Shown here: in pieces, positions 35,601-47,489 of the stretch | How positions within the stretch are numbered: the first letter of the stretch is position 1 | Layout of the letters: each line of letters starts with the position of its first letter | DNA from: Helichrysum umbraculigerum | Taxonomy: Eukaryota > Streptophyta > Magnoliopsida > Asterales > Asteraceae | DNA: 64,000 nt | Assembly (NCBI GenBank): GCA_949592205.1 | Contig: CATIUR010000003.1 | Location: 164,103,759 to 164,167,758 of the forward strand | Direction: 5' to 3' | Notes under the pieces: generated by a model | Databases searched by the model: none | Seen by the model: the letters and a program-made list of their open reading frames with translations, nothing else | What the model was told of the DNA's origin: nothing | Made by a program: the position numbers and the translations under genes

Positions 35601-36146
35601 TAGATCTATACATAGAGATAACAGAATCATTCGAGATTACAAGAAACCAGAACTAACCTTCTTAACAGACGCAGACCATGATAAAACAAGCCCTAAAAAC
35701 ACAATGAAGAAAAACGGACCCCATAAATCCCAATCTCTCAACGCTTTTCCCGGATCTTCACGAAACGGATTCGGAAACACAACTAATTTCAAATTACTAA
35801 CAATTCGTGACAGATCTCGCTTCACCGTATCCCAAACCGGTTCAGTCAACGTATTCGGAGGCGATCCGAATCCAGTCAACTGTGGAACAGAGTTTTGTAC
35901 GGCGGGAACAGACGGTGGCGGTGGTGGTTTGGTAGAGGGTTGCGGCGACGGTGGAGGGAGGTTGGAGGAGATGAAAGGGGATGAAGAGATTGGGATTGAA
36001 GCGCGTGGCGGTGACGGTGGCCGGGCCGGGAGGACTGTGTGAGTGATGGTGGAATTGATTAGGTTTTCGATTTCATCGATGTCGGATTGGGATGAGGACT
36101 GGTTTAAGGGAATGGTGTCACGCTCGTTGTGATTGTTGTATGACAT
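32653..36146 (-). CDS. YIP4: YIP4/YIPF6-like Golgi membrane protein
   Basis: Minus-strand exons 35,658-36,146, 34,119-34,193 and 32,653-32,913 give 274 aa in phase with GT-AG introns. The N-terminal 135 residues are cytosolic, polar and proline-rich (PPSPQPSTKPPPPPSVP). A conserved stretch WDTVKRDLSRIVSNLKLVVFP and FREDPGKALRDWDLWGPFF leads into a Yip1 domain with about five membrane segments (FFFIVFLGLVLSW; FAVAFALLATGAIILTLNV; LLGYCLFPLDVGALI; VVVCVTLAWSAWAAYPFIS; YPVLLMYVSVGFLIIAID at the end). Length and order match plant YIP4a/YIP4b, Rab-GTPase-interacting proteins of the Golgi/TGN that act with ECHIDNA in secretion. That role is inferred from the family. Intron 1 carries a short MITE. 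No defect is seen. Confidence 0.95.
34581..34712. mobile_element. Short MITE family S, copy 2 of 3
   Basis: Inverted ends around GGACCTAAAG and TTTTTAGGTCTG, with the shared interior ATGATTGGTGGATG and AGATCAGGAGAGAGAAAAA. It lies in intron 1 of the YIP4-like gene. Confidence 0.6.
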
Positions 36147-36416
36147 TTTTAACGGTGGATTTGAAGGAGAAATGCGGTGGTGATTTTAGAGCATGGTGGT
36201 GAAGTGGAGAGATTGGGGAAAGAAGGTGACTTTAGTTTAGTGGGATGAGACTCCTTTTTACTTGTATTTATTTTATTTGATTATTTGATTATGTTAAATC
36301 TTAATAGTAATTGTATTGTAGATTTATATTTGGATTTTATTTTATTTTATTTACGTAGTATTAATACGGAGTATTATTATTTAAGATGAATAGTTAAGTG
36401 GTTTATTTATATTTAT

Positions 36417-36418
<2 letters not shown>
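36147..36418 (-). promoter_or_regulatory. Upstream region of the YIP4-like gene
   Basis: About 270 bp between the start codon and the first (TA)n tract. The whole repeat cluster at 36.4-43.3 kb therefore begins within 300 bp of this gene's start. No TATA box is clear enough to call. Confidence 0.4.

Positions 36419-36473
<55 letters not shown>
36419..36473. repeat. (TA)n microsatellite
   Basis: About 27 TA units. It forms the left edge of the foldback cluster. Confidence 0.95.
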
Positions 36474-36479
<6 letters not shown>

Positions 36480-36880
36480 TGATCAAGAGGGAAGTGTCTT
36501 TTTGGGGGAACGCATCAGGAAGCATATTATAATTATCAATCAAAACGTCAACAAAAAATTATTTTTATCGGTAAATAGTAATCAAAATCGATGCTATAAA
36601 GAATATTTTAACGAATGAATTTCATTTTTGAGTCATAACATTAATTGATGAATATTTATTTAATTAATTGTTAAGATGCAGTGTGATGCATATTAACTAA
36701 GATGCATCGCGATGCATCATAAAACTTCACATTATTTGAAAAATATTTTTATTGTTAAGATGCATCACAATGCAAATTAACTAATACGCACCGCGATGCA
36801 TCTTAACGGATTTCGATCAAATATTCATAAATCGATACTATAACTTGAAGAAAAAATTTATCAAGGAAGCTTAACATTTA
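36474..36880. mobile_element. Foldback-type element A
   Basis: It starts GGGTAGTGATCAAGAGGGAAG, like elements E-G, but its right end does not mirror the left. The interior carries repeated GATGCATCGCGATGCATC-type palindromes (36,677-36,805). It is bounded by TA tracts. Confidence 0.5.
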
Positions 36881-36908
36881 TAATATATATATATATATAT
36901 AGTGGGAG

Positions 36909-37306
36909 GTATATATATAGTGGGAGGTTCAAATGAGAACCACTTTATAGTTGAGAACTGTGAGAACCACAATGAATACGTGTTTGTTCACATGTGATTA
37001 ACTTTAATCATATGTGAACATTGATATACGTTTAATTGAAAAAGAAAAAAGTAAAAAAAGTCATAAATTTACGTCTTAAAACGCATTTTAACCGATTTGT
37101 TCACATTATCGTTCACATGTGAACATGTATTTGTTTTTTGCGTTTTTCGATATGATTTTAAGATTTTTTTTTACTTTTTTCTTTTTCAATTAAACGTACA
37201 TCAATGTTCACATATGATTGAGGTTAATCACATGTGAACAAACATGTATTTGTTGTGGTTCTCACAGTTCTCAACTTTAAAGTGGTTCTCATTTGAACCT
37301 TCCCCA
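36909..37306. mobile_element. Foldback element B
   Basis: Two arms of about 145 bp (36,909-37,060 and 37,165-37,306) are reverse complements from GGGAGGTTCAAATGAGAACC inwards. They contain TTCACATGTGAA-type palindromes. Non-coding. Confidence 0.8.
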
Positions 37307-38242
37307 AGCCCAAAGGCTATTTCAACACATTACGTTATCAATTCCCGTTACCTTATCCTTTCCCCAATTTCATTCTTCACCGCAACGCTCAACACAACAC
37401 ACCATCGGACGATTACGATTGTCAGTCAGAAAATGCAGCTGCCGGAAGTGGCCAATTGCGATGGTAAGCTGTAATTTTTCGTGAAGATTGGGAGAGAAGC
37501 AAGTGACTTTGATTTAGAGAAAACATTATATATTTGCTATTAAAGTGTGAATTGGCTACATGAAGCAAGAAATCAAATGAATTTGATGTAATACTGACGT
37601 GCGAAGACGACAAAAGAATAAGATCCCTTTCCTCTCTTGTTTCGTGTACAGCGCCAGGGAGAAACAAACATATTTATTATTTTTTTCATCTAATTTGTCT
37701 TCTAAAAGCAAGATTCCATCGCTAATATATGTAGTAATTTTACCTCTTTCACATTTAATTTATACTTAAATTTAATTATGTGGTTATTTAGCTTTGTAAT
37801 TAAGATGAATTTTGTTTATGCATCTGTAAATGCATCTGGTTTGCTTGTTTGATACAGATGCATCTATAAAAATTAAAAGCATTTGCGTTTAATTGCATCT
37901 GATTATTTCTAATCACTCAAGTTTGTTTGTTTATATCAATATGCATTTGATTTTTCATCATTCCCTTTCCTTCTATCTATTAAGTTAACAGATACATCAA
38001 CGGATGCATATTATCACTTTCAACATGCATCTGTTATTTTTTATTAATAAAATGAGACATGAGCTCTATTAAATTAAGAGAATGAAAAAAATAGAGTTGA
38101 AGGACATAATTTGTTTGATCTATGTGGTATTTGTATGAAAGTAATTTATGATTAAACATCTGGGTGTTTGCGGCCTTTTTGAAGTAAGAGTTCTCACAGT
38201 TCTCACACAATTTTAGTTCTCATGGGATTATATATACATAGA
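37307..38242. other. No firm gene; repeat-related
   Basis: AT-rich sequence with a possible short transcribed-looking patch at 37,310-37,500. GTTCTCACAGTTCTCAC near 38,185 echoes element B, so this may be part of a larger element. Nothing codes convincingly. Confidence 0.35.
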
Positions 38243-39245
38243 AGAAAGTTCAAAAAAGAATGATAAAAAAATGAAGAATTGAGGAACCAATAGGATTGCT
38301 CCATTTTAAAAACCCATTTTCACCTTCTTTTTTTTCCAAAGTTAAATATCTCACAAACCGTATGTCTATAAATTATAAAAATTACATATTTGAAATCAGC
38401 GTCTTTTTCTCTTCGATTCTAGATCTAACAAGATATCCTTTCGACATTCTTTTTGTTTCATTTATATTGGGTTTTAATGTGAAATCACATGTGATTTAAC
38501 ACTAAAAAAAATTCATATCCGCTTATATCTCCGATTAAACTTTAAATTCAAATCATTGATGATTTAAGGAAATTAAAACATGAAAAATTAAGTTGTAATC
38601 ACATGTGATGGAATATCAAAGTATCAATCACATGTGATAAAAGAGTAATAAAATACAAATTTTCAAATCATTGACTATAGTTATATAATTAAGTAAAAAT
38701 CAAGTTGAAATCATATATGAATTATCATATATCAGTAAATTTCTCATCAAATATCAGTTTTTAGATGAAAATCATATGTGATACAAAATCATATGTGATT
38801 ATATAACAAATCACATGTGATTAAATGTACAAACAACAATCACATGTGATTTTTAATAAAAACTAATGCAATTTTTTATTTTTTTATTTATAACTATTAA
38901 TGTGGATGAATATTAAGTTGTAATCACGTGTTAAATAACATATACCATGAATAAATAATCATGAACAAAATTTTTATTTTTCATCATAAATAACATGTGA
39001 TTGATTATATATTGTAGAATTGGGTAAAAAACGAAGAAAAAAAATTCGTCTAAAGTATAGCATATGACATCTCTAATTGAAGAGAAAAATACGCTGGTTC
39101 CGAATATATAATTTTTATAATTTATGGACTTACACTTTGTGAGATAATTAATCATGGGGGTAAAAATATAATTGGGTTTTGTAGACAAATGGAGCAATCC
39201 TATTGGTTCTTCCATTCTCTACTTTTTTGTATTCTTAAAAGAACT
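38243..39245. mobile_element. Foldback element C
   Basis: Arms of about 190 bp (38,243-38,430 and 39,050-39,245) mirror one another, including CCAATAGGATTGCTCC and its inverse. Both arms yield the same meaningless peptide SINYKNYIF when translated, which confirms the inversion. The interior holds about nine copies of a TCACATGTGA-like palindrome (38,478-38,995). Confidence 0.8.
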
Positions 39246-39267
39246 CACCTCTCTCTATATATATAAG

Positions 39268-40010
39268 GTTGGGTTCTGGTGAGAACAAGGGGATTCCGTG
39301 AGAACGGTGAAACACATCTTAGCCATCCATTTTTTGATCAAAAATCTTGATTTTGGAGGTGACAATTTTGTAAATACTTTGAAGTTTGATTTTGGAAGGT
39401 TCACATCACCTTTGCTCATGTGAAGTTTTTTTTTTTTTTTTTTTTAACTTCACATCATTTTGCTCATGTGAAGTTTTTTTTTTTAAGCTTCACATCATTT
39501 TGCTCATGTGAATCTTTTTTTTTATTTAGCTTCACATCATTTTGCTCATGTGAAGCTTTTTTTTAGCTTCACATCATTTTGCTCACGTGAAGCTTCTTTT
39601 TTTTTAGCTTCACATCATTTTGGTGAGGTTAAGGTTAATATATTTTTTTTTTAACATAAAGTTATGATGCTATGAATTTTTATTTTTATAGATTCACATA
39701 GTTTTAATGAGATTAAGTAAATATTTTTTTGTTAACATTAGTTTTTGAAAAGATTAATTTTTATACTTATCAATTCACTACTTCAAATATGTTGATTAAC
39801 AAAAATTAAATAAAACTTCACCATGTTAAAACTATTGTGAAGCAAACAAAATTAAACTTCACATACCAATCCTTATGTGAACCCTTCAAAATCAAATTTC
39901 AAAGTATTTACAAAAATGTCACCTCCAAAATCAGGTTTTTTGATCAAAAAATGAATGGCTAAGATGTGTTCTCACGGAATCTCCTTGTTCTCACAGGATC
40001 CAAAGTCTAT
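39268..40010. mobile_element. Foldback element D
   Basis: Arms of about 140 bp mirror each other (GTGAGAACAAGGGGATTCCG at the left, CGGAATCTCCTTGTTCTCAC at the right). The interior from 39,410 to 39,625 is a tandem array whose unit is itself a hairpin. Confidence 0.8.
39410..39625. repeat. Tandem hairpin array in element D
   Basis: Five to six units of about 40 bp, each with CTTCACAT, about 10 nt, then ATGTGAAG, separated by runs of T. The two edge units are degraded. Confidence 0.9.
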
Positions 40011-40034
40011 ATAGGTATATATATATATATATAC

Positions 40035-40103
40035 CTATATAGACTTGGGATCCTGTGAGAACAAGGAGATTCCGTGAGAACGGTGAGAACACATATTAGC
40101 CAT

Positions 40104-40106
<3 letters not shown>
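40035..40106. mobile_element. Terminal fragment of family D
   Basis: It repeats the left terminus of element D (CTGTGAGAACAAGGAGATTC) between two TA tracts, then stops. Confidence 0.7.
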
Positions 40107-40137
<31 letters not shown>

Positions 40138-40140
<3 letters not shown>

Positions 40141-40892
40141 GGAAGATCAATAGGGAAGTAAAAAAATGGAGGAAGGAGGGAAGCAATTTCTAGCCACACA
40201 TTCTGGTCAACGTAAAAGTCAACGCGGTGGCAAACTTGTAAACAACTTGAAATCACCTTCCGGATCGTTAACATGCATTTCAAAAGCATGTTAATCAAAA
40301 TCATATTTTCAGCACGTTAACATTCATTTACGATGAATGTTAACGCATATACATTATTATACACCGATGAATGTTATGTTATCACATTCAATAGTGTATA
40401 ATAACATATATAAATTAATATTTATCATAAATGAATGTTTAAGAGTATTAAGTTGTAATTTGATTAACATGCTTTCCAGATGAATGTTAACGGTCTGGAA
40501 TTTTTTCAATCTGATTTTATAAGTTTTGTACGATCAATTATAATTTGATTAATTACTTGTTTATAAGTTTTGTACGATCAAATTCCTTTAATTTTATTGT
40601 TTTCATTGTCAAATCAAAATTTACTCAAAAACCCAAAAGTTACTCTAATATTCATAATTTTTGATGAATTAGAATTTTGACGAATTGAAGATATCTATGA
40701 TTGCGATTGATGAATTCGAAGATTTATAATGTTTTTGATTGTTGAATCTTTGAATTTCATGCTTTAATTTGGAATTTTAGATTTAAATTGATTAAATGGG
40801 TATTGTGAATGAATATAGAAGAGGAGAAAAATGACTGGTTGAAGTTTGCTTCCCTCCTTCCCCCAATCTTGAAGCTTCCCTCTTGATCCTTC

Positions 40893-40895
<3 letters not shown>
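40138..40895. mobile_element. Foldback element E
   Basis: It begins GGGGGAAGATCAATAGGGAA and ends with the near inverse, TTCCCTCTTGATCCTTCCC, between TA tracts. The interior has repeated AACATTCAT/ATGAATGTT words. Elements F and G are relatives. Confidence 0.8.
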
Positions 40896-40923
<28 letters not shown>

Positions 40924-40926
<3 letters not shown>

Positions 40927-41925
40927 GAATGATCAAGAGGGAAGCTCTTAAATTGGGGGAAGGAGGGACGTAAATCACAACCACTTATTTTCTCACATCA
41001 TCTACAATACTCATTTTCTCAATTTATGCCTAAAATTCAAAATTAAAGTATGTAGTTCAATGATTCCTTCAATAAAAAACATTATAAATCTTCAGATCCA
41101 TCAAACACATTCATATACATCTTCAATTCGTCATAATTCAGATTTATCCAAAATTATGAATTTGGTGTAACTTTTGGGTTTTTTGAGAAAATTTTGATTT
41201 GGTGATGAAAAACAACATAATTAAACGAATTTTTTGTAAAAAACATATAAACGAGTAATTAATCGAATTATGGTCGTCATTACATTCGAATTTCACAAAC
41301 TCAAAAAATTCCCAGAACGTTAACATTCATCTTAAAAGCATGTTATCAAAATTACAACTTCATAGTTCTAAACATTCATTTATGATGAATATTAATGTAT
41401 ATATGCTATTACACACTATTGAATGTGATAACATAACATTCATTAGTGTATAATAATGTATACGAGTTATATTCATCGTAAATGAATGTTATAATTTTCA
41501 TGGTGTATAATACCATGTATTATTTAATATGCATTGTAAATGAATGTTAAAGGGTTCATCATTGTTAATAACACATATAAGCTAACATTCATCACCAGTG
41601 AATCTTAAAACTAAAAAAAAAGTAAGATATTAACATTTTTTAAGATGAATCTTAACTAATATATATTATTATACAGTAATGAATGTTAAGTTATGATATT
41701 CATTAAAATAAAGAACATATATAAGTTAATATTCGTGATAAATGAATGTTTATGCATATTAAATTGTAATTTGATTAACATGCTTTTGAAATGCATATTA
41801 ACGTGCTGGGAGGTGATTTCAAGTTATTTACAAAAATGTCACCGCGTTGACTTTTGAGTTGACCAGAATGTGTGGTTGAGAATAGCTTCCCTCCTTCCCC
41901 TATTTTTTTACTTTCTTCTTGATCT

Positions 41926-41928
<3 letters not shown>
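40924..41928. mobile_element. Foldback element F
   Basis: It begins GGGGAATGATCAAGAGGGAA and ends TTCTTCTTGATCTCCC between TA tracts. The interior is dense in ATGAATGTTA and its inverse, often back to back. Confidence 0.8.
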
Positions 41929-41985
<57 letters not shown>

Positions 41986-41987
<2 letters not shown>

Positions 41988-43242
41988 GAAGGATCAAGAG
42001 GGAAACATCAATTTTGAGGGAAGGAGGGAAGTAAATTTCAGCCACCAATTTCCTCCCACCTTTTTCCTACAATAAATAATACATATACAATACCCATTTA
42101 ACCTACTTTCTTCTAAAATCAAAATTAAAGCATGGAATTCAACGATTCATCAATCAAAATAAACTTTCAATCCATCAAACACAATCATATATATCTTCAA
42201 TTCGTCATGATTTAAAATAATCAAAAATTATGAATTTTGGGTATAGCTTTCGGGTTTTTATAAAAAAAAATTGTTTTGCCAATTAAAACAATAAATTAAA
42301 CGAATTTCATCATATAAACTTATAAACAGATCATTAATCGAATTATGGTTATCATTAACCATTGAGTTTCACAAAATTGAAATCTTCCAGAACGTTAACA
42401 TGCATTTGCAATGCATGTTAATCAAATTACACGTAAGATCCTTCAACATTTATGTTTGTAGAATATTACCTTATATATAAGTTATTATATATTGTTGAAA
42501 GTGATAACATAACATTCAACAATGTATTACAATATATATGAGTTAATATGCATTATAAATGAATGTTATAATGTTCATCAGCATGATATAACTTAATATT
42601 CATCATAAATGAATGTTAATAACTCAATGAGATTTTAACATGCATTTATGATGAATATGCGTTATTATACACTAATAACATATATAAGCTAAAATATTCA
42701 TCATAAATGAATGTTTAAGTTGTAATTTTTATAACATACATTTCAAATGAGTGTTAACTTTATGAAAATTTTGATTTTGAGAACTTTTTTGTGTAAAACG
42801 TAAAATAACTGCAGGTTTGTTTGATTATTGATGTATATGATCGATTTATTTGTATTTTGTTTTATATATATCTCAATTTTGTACTCAATTGAATGAATTT
42901 GTGATCTTTTATAATGGGTTTCTACATTTTTCTTCATGAAATCTATTTTCAACATTTTTTTTGATTGAATCTAACAATAGTTAATCAATCTTGCTCAACG
43001 AGTTGTGTATTATGATTTTTGAATTTATGTTTGCAAGTTTCAAGCTTTAATTTGATGAATTTAAGATGAAAATCACGTTTTTAGTTGTTTTTTATTAACA
43101 TGCTTTTAAAATGCATGTTAACGTGCTGGGAGGTGATTTCAAGTTATTTAGAAAAATGTCACCGTGTTGACTTTTGAGTTGACCAGAATATGTGGCTGAG
43201 AATAGCTACCCTCCTTCCCCCATTCTTTTACTTCCCTATTGA

Positions 43243-43250
<8 letters not shown>
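41986..43250. mobile_element. Foldback element G
   Basis: It begins GGGAAGGATCAAGAGGGAAA and ends CTTCCCTATTGATCTCTC. The interior again has ATGAATGTT/AACATTCAT and ATGCATGTTAA palindromes. Its right 160 bp are very similar to the right end of F. Confidence 0.8.

Positions 43251-43318
<68 letters not shown>
43244..43318. repeat. (CT)n then (TA)n tract
   Basis: A CT run followed by about 30 TA units. The Helitron-bounded block begins directly at its right edge. Confidence 0.95.
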
Positions 43319-43320
<2 letters not shown>

Positions 43321-43321
<1 letters not shown>

Positions 43322-44814
43322 TATCTAATAAAGGGGGGTTTCGCTGATGTCATTAAGCTGATTTGTCAAGTCATGAGATAGGTTTTAATGCTGACGTGTC
43401 AAGCTGTGGTTAAAAGGGTGATGTCATAAATCTCGAAGTTAAATTTGGCAATGACCATTTTTTTATCTATATTAAAAATCATTTTGCTAAAGAAATTAAT
43501 TTCACATGGTCTGTTCGTTTTCTGTTGGGCCGCCCATTTTCTTGAATATCTCATTGTATTGCACGCCTGTTTTTTTGGTTTTTGTCAGAAGGCATGTTTG
43601 AAAAGTTTTTCAAGCCTTCTCTTTCTACTGGCGTCTCTCCAACCAATTATTCAAATTTGTATAATGCTTTTCATCTTATTAAACTTCGATTCATCCACTC
43701 AGATTTCACCTTTATCATATTTTCATCTCCGTATTCATCGTGTTTTCTCTGAAATATTTTTAAAAATCTTCAGGAATCTATCTCAGGTAATCCATTTAAT
43801 AACTTCATCTCTCAAACCTCATCACTTTTTCATTCGTTATCTCTTATACTTTAAGTTTTCTTCCGTTTTCATTATTTTGCAAATTAGGGTAACTGATTGC
43901 AATATTTATGTAACGTGCGTATCGTCAATCGATTAAAGGCTCAACATTCTACCATCTCTTTAGATTTTGCAGTGATCACTGACCAATTATACTTGACTAT
44001 AAGGAAAGAATGAGTAGATATCATCACGAATTTTTGTTTGTAGTATATCCTTTTCAATTATTCTCATTTCACATCTATTTGTTCATATTTTGCAGCTAAT
44101 TCTCGCGCCAAATAATAGTAGAAAGTATATGTATAGACTGGCTTCCATGCACCACTTTGATTTTGAATGCACTCCAAGTGTTTGTTAAAATGTCTATGTT
44201 AGTAAGGTATGTTATTGTTTAAATTTCAACTTTGGTATGGTTATATGTAGTAAAAAAAAATCATTGTCACTTTATTTTGGTCCTTTTTGTGCTCATTGTT
44301 GAAAATTAGCCGCCAAGAAGCATATAAGTAATGCTTATGTTGGTTCATTTAGTTGTGATTGTGATGATTCAAGTAGCATGAGTGTTTGAGAATTAAGTTG
44401 TTGATGTTTTTTTAGAGTTTAAGATATCATTGAACTTGGAAGTTTGGGTTGTGTAAACTGCCTTTAATTAGACATAAGACACCTTCAACATAAGGTTCAA
44501 TGACTTCAAATCAATGATGTCTTTGATTCGACAATGTTTATTTCATAAAAATCCCAAAAACTTCGTACACATTGGAGTTGGGGTTGTGGGCTGCATAGAT
44601 TTGATTCCAGTTTTGGGCCACTCAAGGTGGTTTGAGTATGAACATGGGTAAGACTCCACTATTCAAGTGTTGAAAAAGCAGTTCATATGACTCTTGAAGT
44701 TTTTAATTATGATTAAACTCATTTTATGATTGTTTGAAGGCTATACGTCATCGTGTCAGGACGTTTCCGTCTTATCTTGAACATAAGATTATTGAAGGCT
44801 ATACTCATTTTATG
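43321..44814. other. Left part of the Helitron body
   Basis: No recognisable exon. The open frame at 43,445-43,936 is hydrophobic and low in complexity, and I do not accept it as a gene. Confidence 0.4.
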
Positions 44815-44989
44815 GCTAGATGATGCCAAAGGTTGCTTGCACAGACAACCAAAACCCGAGTATACACAGGTACAATGGCAATTTTAAAATGTAGTAAGTG
44901 AAATTGTTCCGTTATAGTTCATATTTGACAGTAGTCACTTGATGAGTTTTTGTTTGCAAAGTGATTGTATTTATTATTGACCTTTACAG
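44815..44989. repeat. 175-bp direct repeat, unit 1
   Basis: GCTAGATGATGCCAAAGG through GACCTTTACAG. It recurs almost unchanged at 45,985-46,159, 1.17 kb away, in the same orientation. Confidence 0.9.
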
Positions 44990-45669
44990 GACTTCGTACA
45001 CATATACAATATACTAATTGAAATGCCAACTGAACATTGAAAATGGAGGAAGAAATAATGGAGTGAGGTATGTGTTTCAGAAAGAATTGACTTGGTCAGG
45101 TTTTTTCAGCATTCGCTTTGATCAACTTCTGATTCGTCAGTTGCAAATTTGACCATATTTCTCTTTTGCATATGGCATTTTGGTGTTGGGACATTTTGAG
45201 ATTGGAGGTGGTAAAGATGCGAGTGCTAATTAGAGTGTTTTTTTATTTAATTTTAAGTGATTTTGGGTAACAGGAGCTTTAGTTTCAAATTTTTTTTGCT
45301 TGGGTTTTAATAGTCATACTGATGCAGTATGCTTGTGCTTTTATACCTAGCATATTTTGCACATTTTGGACAGCTTATGTAGCTGCTCAACTGCCTCAAT
45401 CACAATAACTGATTCTACCGTCATAAGCAAGAAAAAAGGTAGAAAATGCAAGCTGGAAATCATGCACTATAACTACCTCAATTATACAGTAACACAATTC
45501 TTTTCCCTTTGTTTGAAATGCTACCTTTTGTGACCCAATTATAGTGCAAATGAAATGCACAAAAATTCCAAGGAAAATTTCCTCCACTATTTGGACCAAA
45601 TTCAAGTACTATCTACGGTGTGCTTAAAATTTTGACCAAAATTAAGACTTTGACTCTAACATTTTGTAG

Positions 45670-45989
45670 TGCATGAAGGCATCAAAAATCTCACTAATTG
45701 GGTCAGAAGAATATTGCTTCTGCTGTGTTCAGTTGGGTTGGTACTATTGATGATCCTTGGCGTTTTGTTTATTAACCGGTCTGGTACTGATGCTACTACT
45801 CGAATCGGTAATGTTTGATCGGTGATGAAAATGGCATTATTTCACCTTATAGATAATGAATTTGTTTGTTAATGTTTGTGTGTTTGTGATACTGTGAATC
45901 TTGAAGGACAACTGAAAGATGAAGGGGCTGTTCGGGTGAAGGCTGAAGAGGATGCCAAAGTTGCTAAAGAGACACCAAAAATGAGCTAG
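45670..45989 (+). pseudogene. Probable captured gene fragment with one membrane span
   Basis: Two exon-like pieces join in frame across a GT-AG intron. The first (45,670-45,807) follows TTTTGTAG and encodes a membrane-span-like stretch ILLLLCSVGLVLLMILGVLF, then NRSGTDATTRIG. The second (45,907-45,989) encodes QLKDEGAVRVKAEEDAKVAK and a stop. It reads like the C-terminus of a tail-anchored or single-span protein whose upstream exons are missing. Helitrons often carry such fragments. I do not recognise the parent gene. Confidence 0.5.
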
Positions 45990-46159
45990 ATGATGCCAAA
46001 GGTTGCTTGCACAGACAACCAAAACCCGGGTATACACAGGTACAATGGCAACCTTAAAATGTAGTAAGTGAAATTGTTCCATTATAGTTCATATTTGACA
46101 GTAGTCACTTGATGAGTTTTTGTTTGCAAAGTGATTGTATTTATTATTGACCTTTGCAG
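45985..46159. repeat. 175-bp direct repeat, unit 2
   Basis: Nearly identical to 44,815-44,989 (a few substitutions). It begins at the stop codon of the captured fragment, so unit 1 probably derives from the same gene's 3' end. Confidence 0.9.
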
Positions 46160-47489
46160 TTTAGTTGAAATGGATCAAATGGGGTGAACGCATACGTATG
46201 TAAGGTATAAAGCACTTAAGTCCTTTCTTCTATTGGTAATATGTCAAATATAAATGCAGATTGTATTTCATGGATTGAGAGTCAAATGTACGTGTCTTCT
46301 ATCTATTTTATCCTTATTAATTGGATGTGTTTATTTTATGTTAATGGGAATTGTCATTTTAGTAAAGTTCACTAGGCTTGAGTTCCTGCAATACTAAGTA
46401 TGGTTATACAGGTTTTAATTATGACACATTACGTATATATCTATAGAAAATCATGACGTCAGAGATAAAAATTATTTGGTACTGTGACAATATGGGCGAG
46501 TCGGGCTAAATTAGCCGTAATGGTGCTGAATTGATGCCAGTAGCATCATGGAGGTACTTTCGTTTATTGAATTGCTGAAGAATTCGTATTGATCAATACT
46601 CAAAGATTCATCTTCACAAGATATTGAAAATTAATAATGAGATAATGATATACCTACATGCCATATCAATGAAAATTTTGTTTGTTATGTACATCATTTC
46701 ATCTTAAAAATTTATCTGTTGCTGTAGAGTTTTATGCTTGATAGATCGTGATGCTATCAGCAAAGGATGTGAGCCTGCTAATTTTGATGAACTGCTTGCT
46801 TTCAATTAGAAGAAAGGTTCAGTGCAAAACAACAGGGTTACAATATAATAAGCTTACATGAAGAAAGGTTCAGTGCAAAACAACAGGGTTACAATAGAAT
46901 AAGCTTACATCATTCTGCTATGTTAAGTAGTACATGTTATATGTGACAAGATGGATGGGTTAGAAGGACCAAATTCAAAGTAGGTTCTTTATTATTTTTC
47001 AATTTTATTTCGTATTAGGAGTCAAGAATTCCTATCAAAGTTACTTTTGTTTTTCATAAGTGAGGGCAAAATGGGCGGGTAATGTGATATGTGTCAAATT
47101 TATTACTATAACTAAGGTCTTTGTTTTAACTTTCGCTACTCATAATATTCTTGACTTTGCTTCTTGGGATATTGTTGATTTGATGTATATATCTGGGTGA
47201 AGAAGCAAAGGAATGGATGAGTTTGTGTCAAAGTTTGGATGTTCTATTTTTGTGCCGTATCAGTTACATATGGTATAGTTACTTTGTTAGACATTGTATG
47301 TATCAAGCAATTGGGTTGTGGTCAGATATACCCTCAACTGCAGATTGTTTGAAAGCTGAATGCGTTTGTGTGAATCGCTAAATATTTATCTATCAGACCT
47401 GTAGCCTGCAACATAACTCATAAAAAATGATGGGGTTGTGGATGCCATACTTTGACACCTAAAGAAACTGTAAGTTGTCGTAGTGTACC
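46160..47489. other. Helitron body, no gene seen
   Basis: AT-rich sequence with a perfect-looking 51-bp tandem duplication at 46,809-46,910. No coding exon is supported. Confidence 0.4.
46809..46910. repeat. 51-bp tandem duplication
   Basis: Two units (46,809-46,859 and 46,860-46,910) starting GAAGAAAGGTTCAGTGC, differing at one base as far as I can see. Confidence 0.9.

Noticed and set aside
38296..39215. Two frames sharing SINYKNYIF
   Set aside because: They are the two arms of foldback element C read in opposite directions, not a gene family.
43445..43936. A 163-aa hydrophobic plus-strand frame
   Set aside because: Low-complexity AT-rich sequence at the start of the Helitron block, with no motif or splice context.
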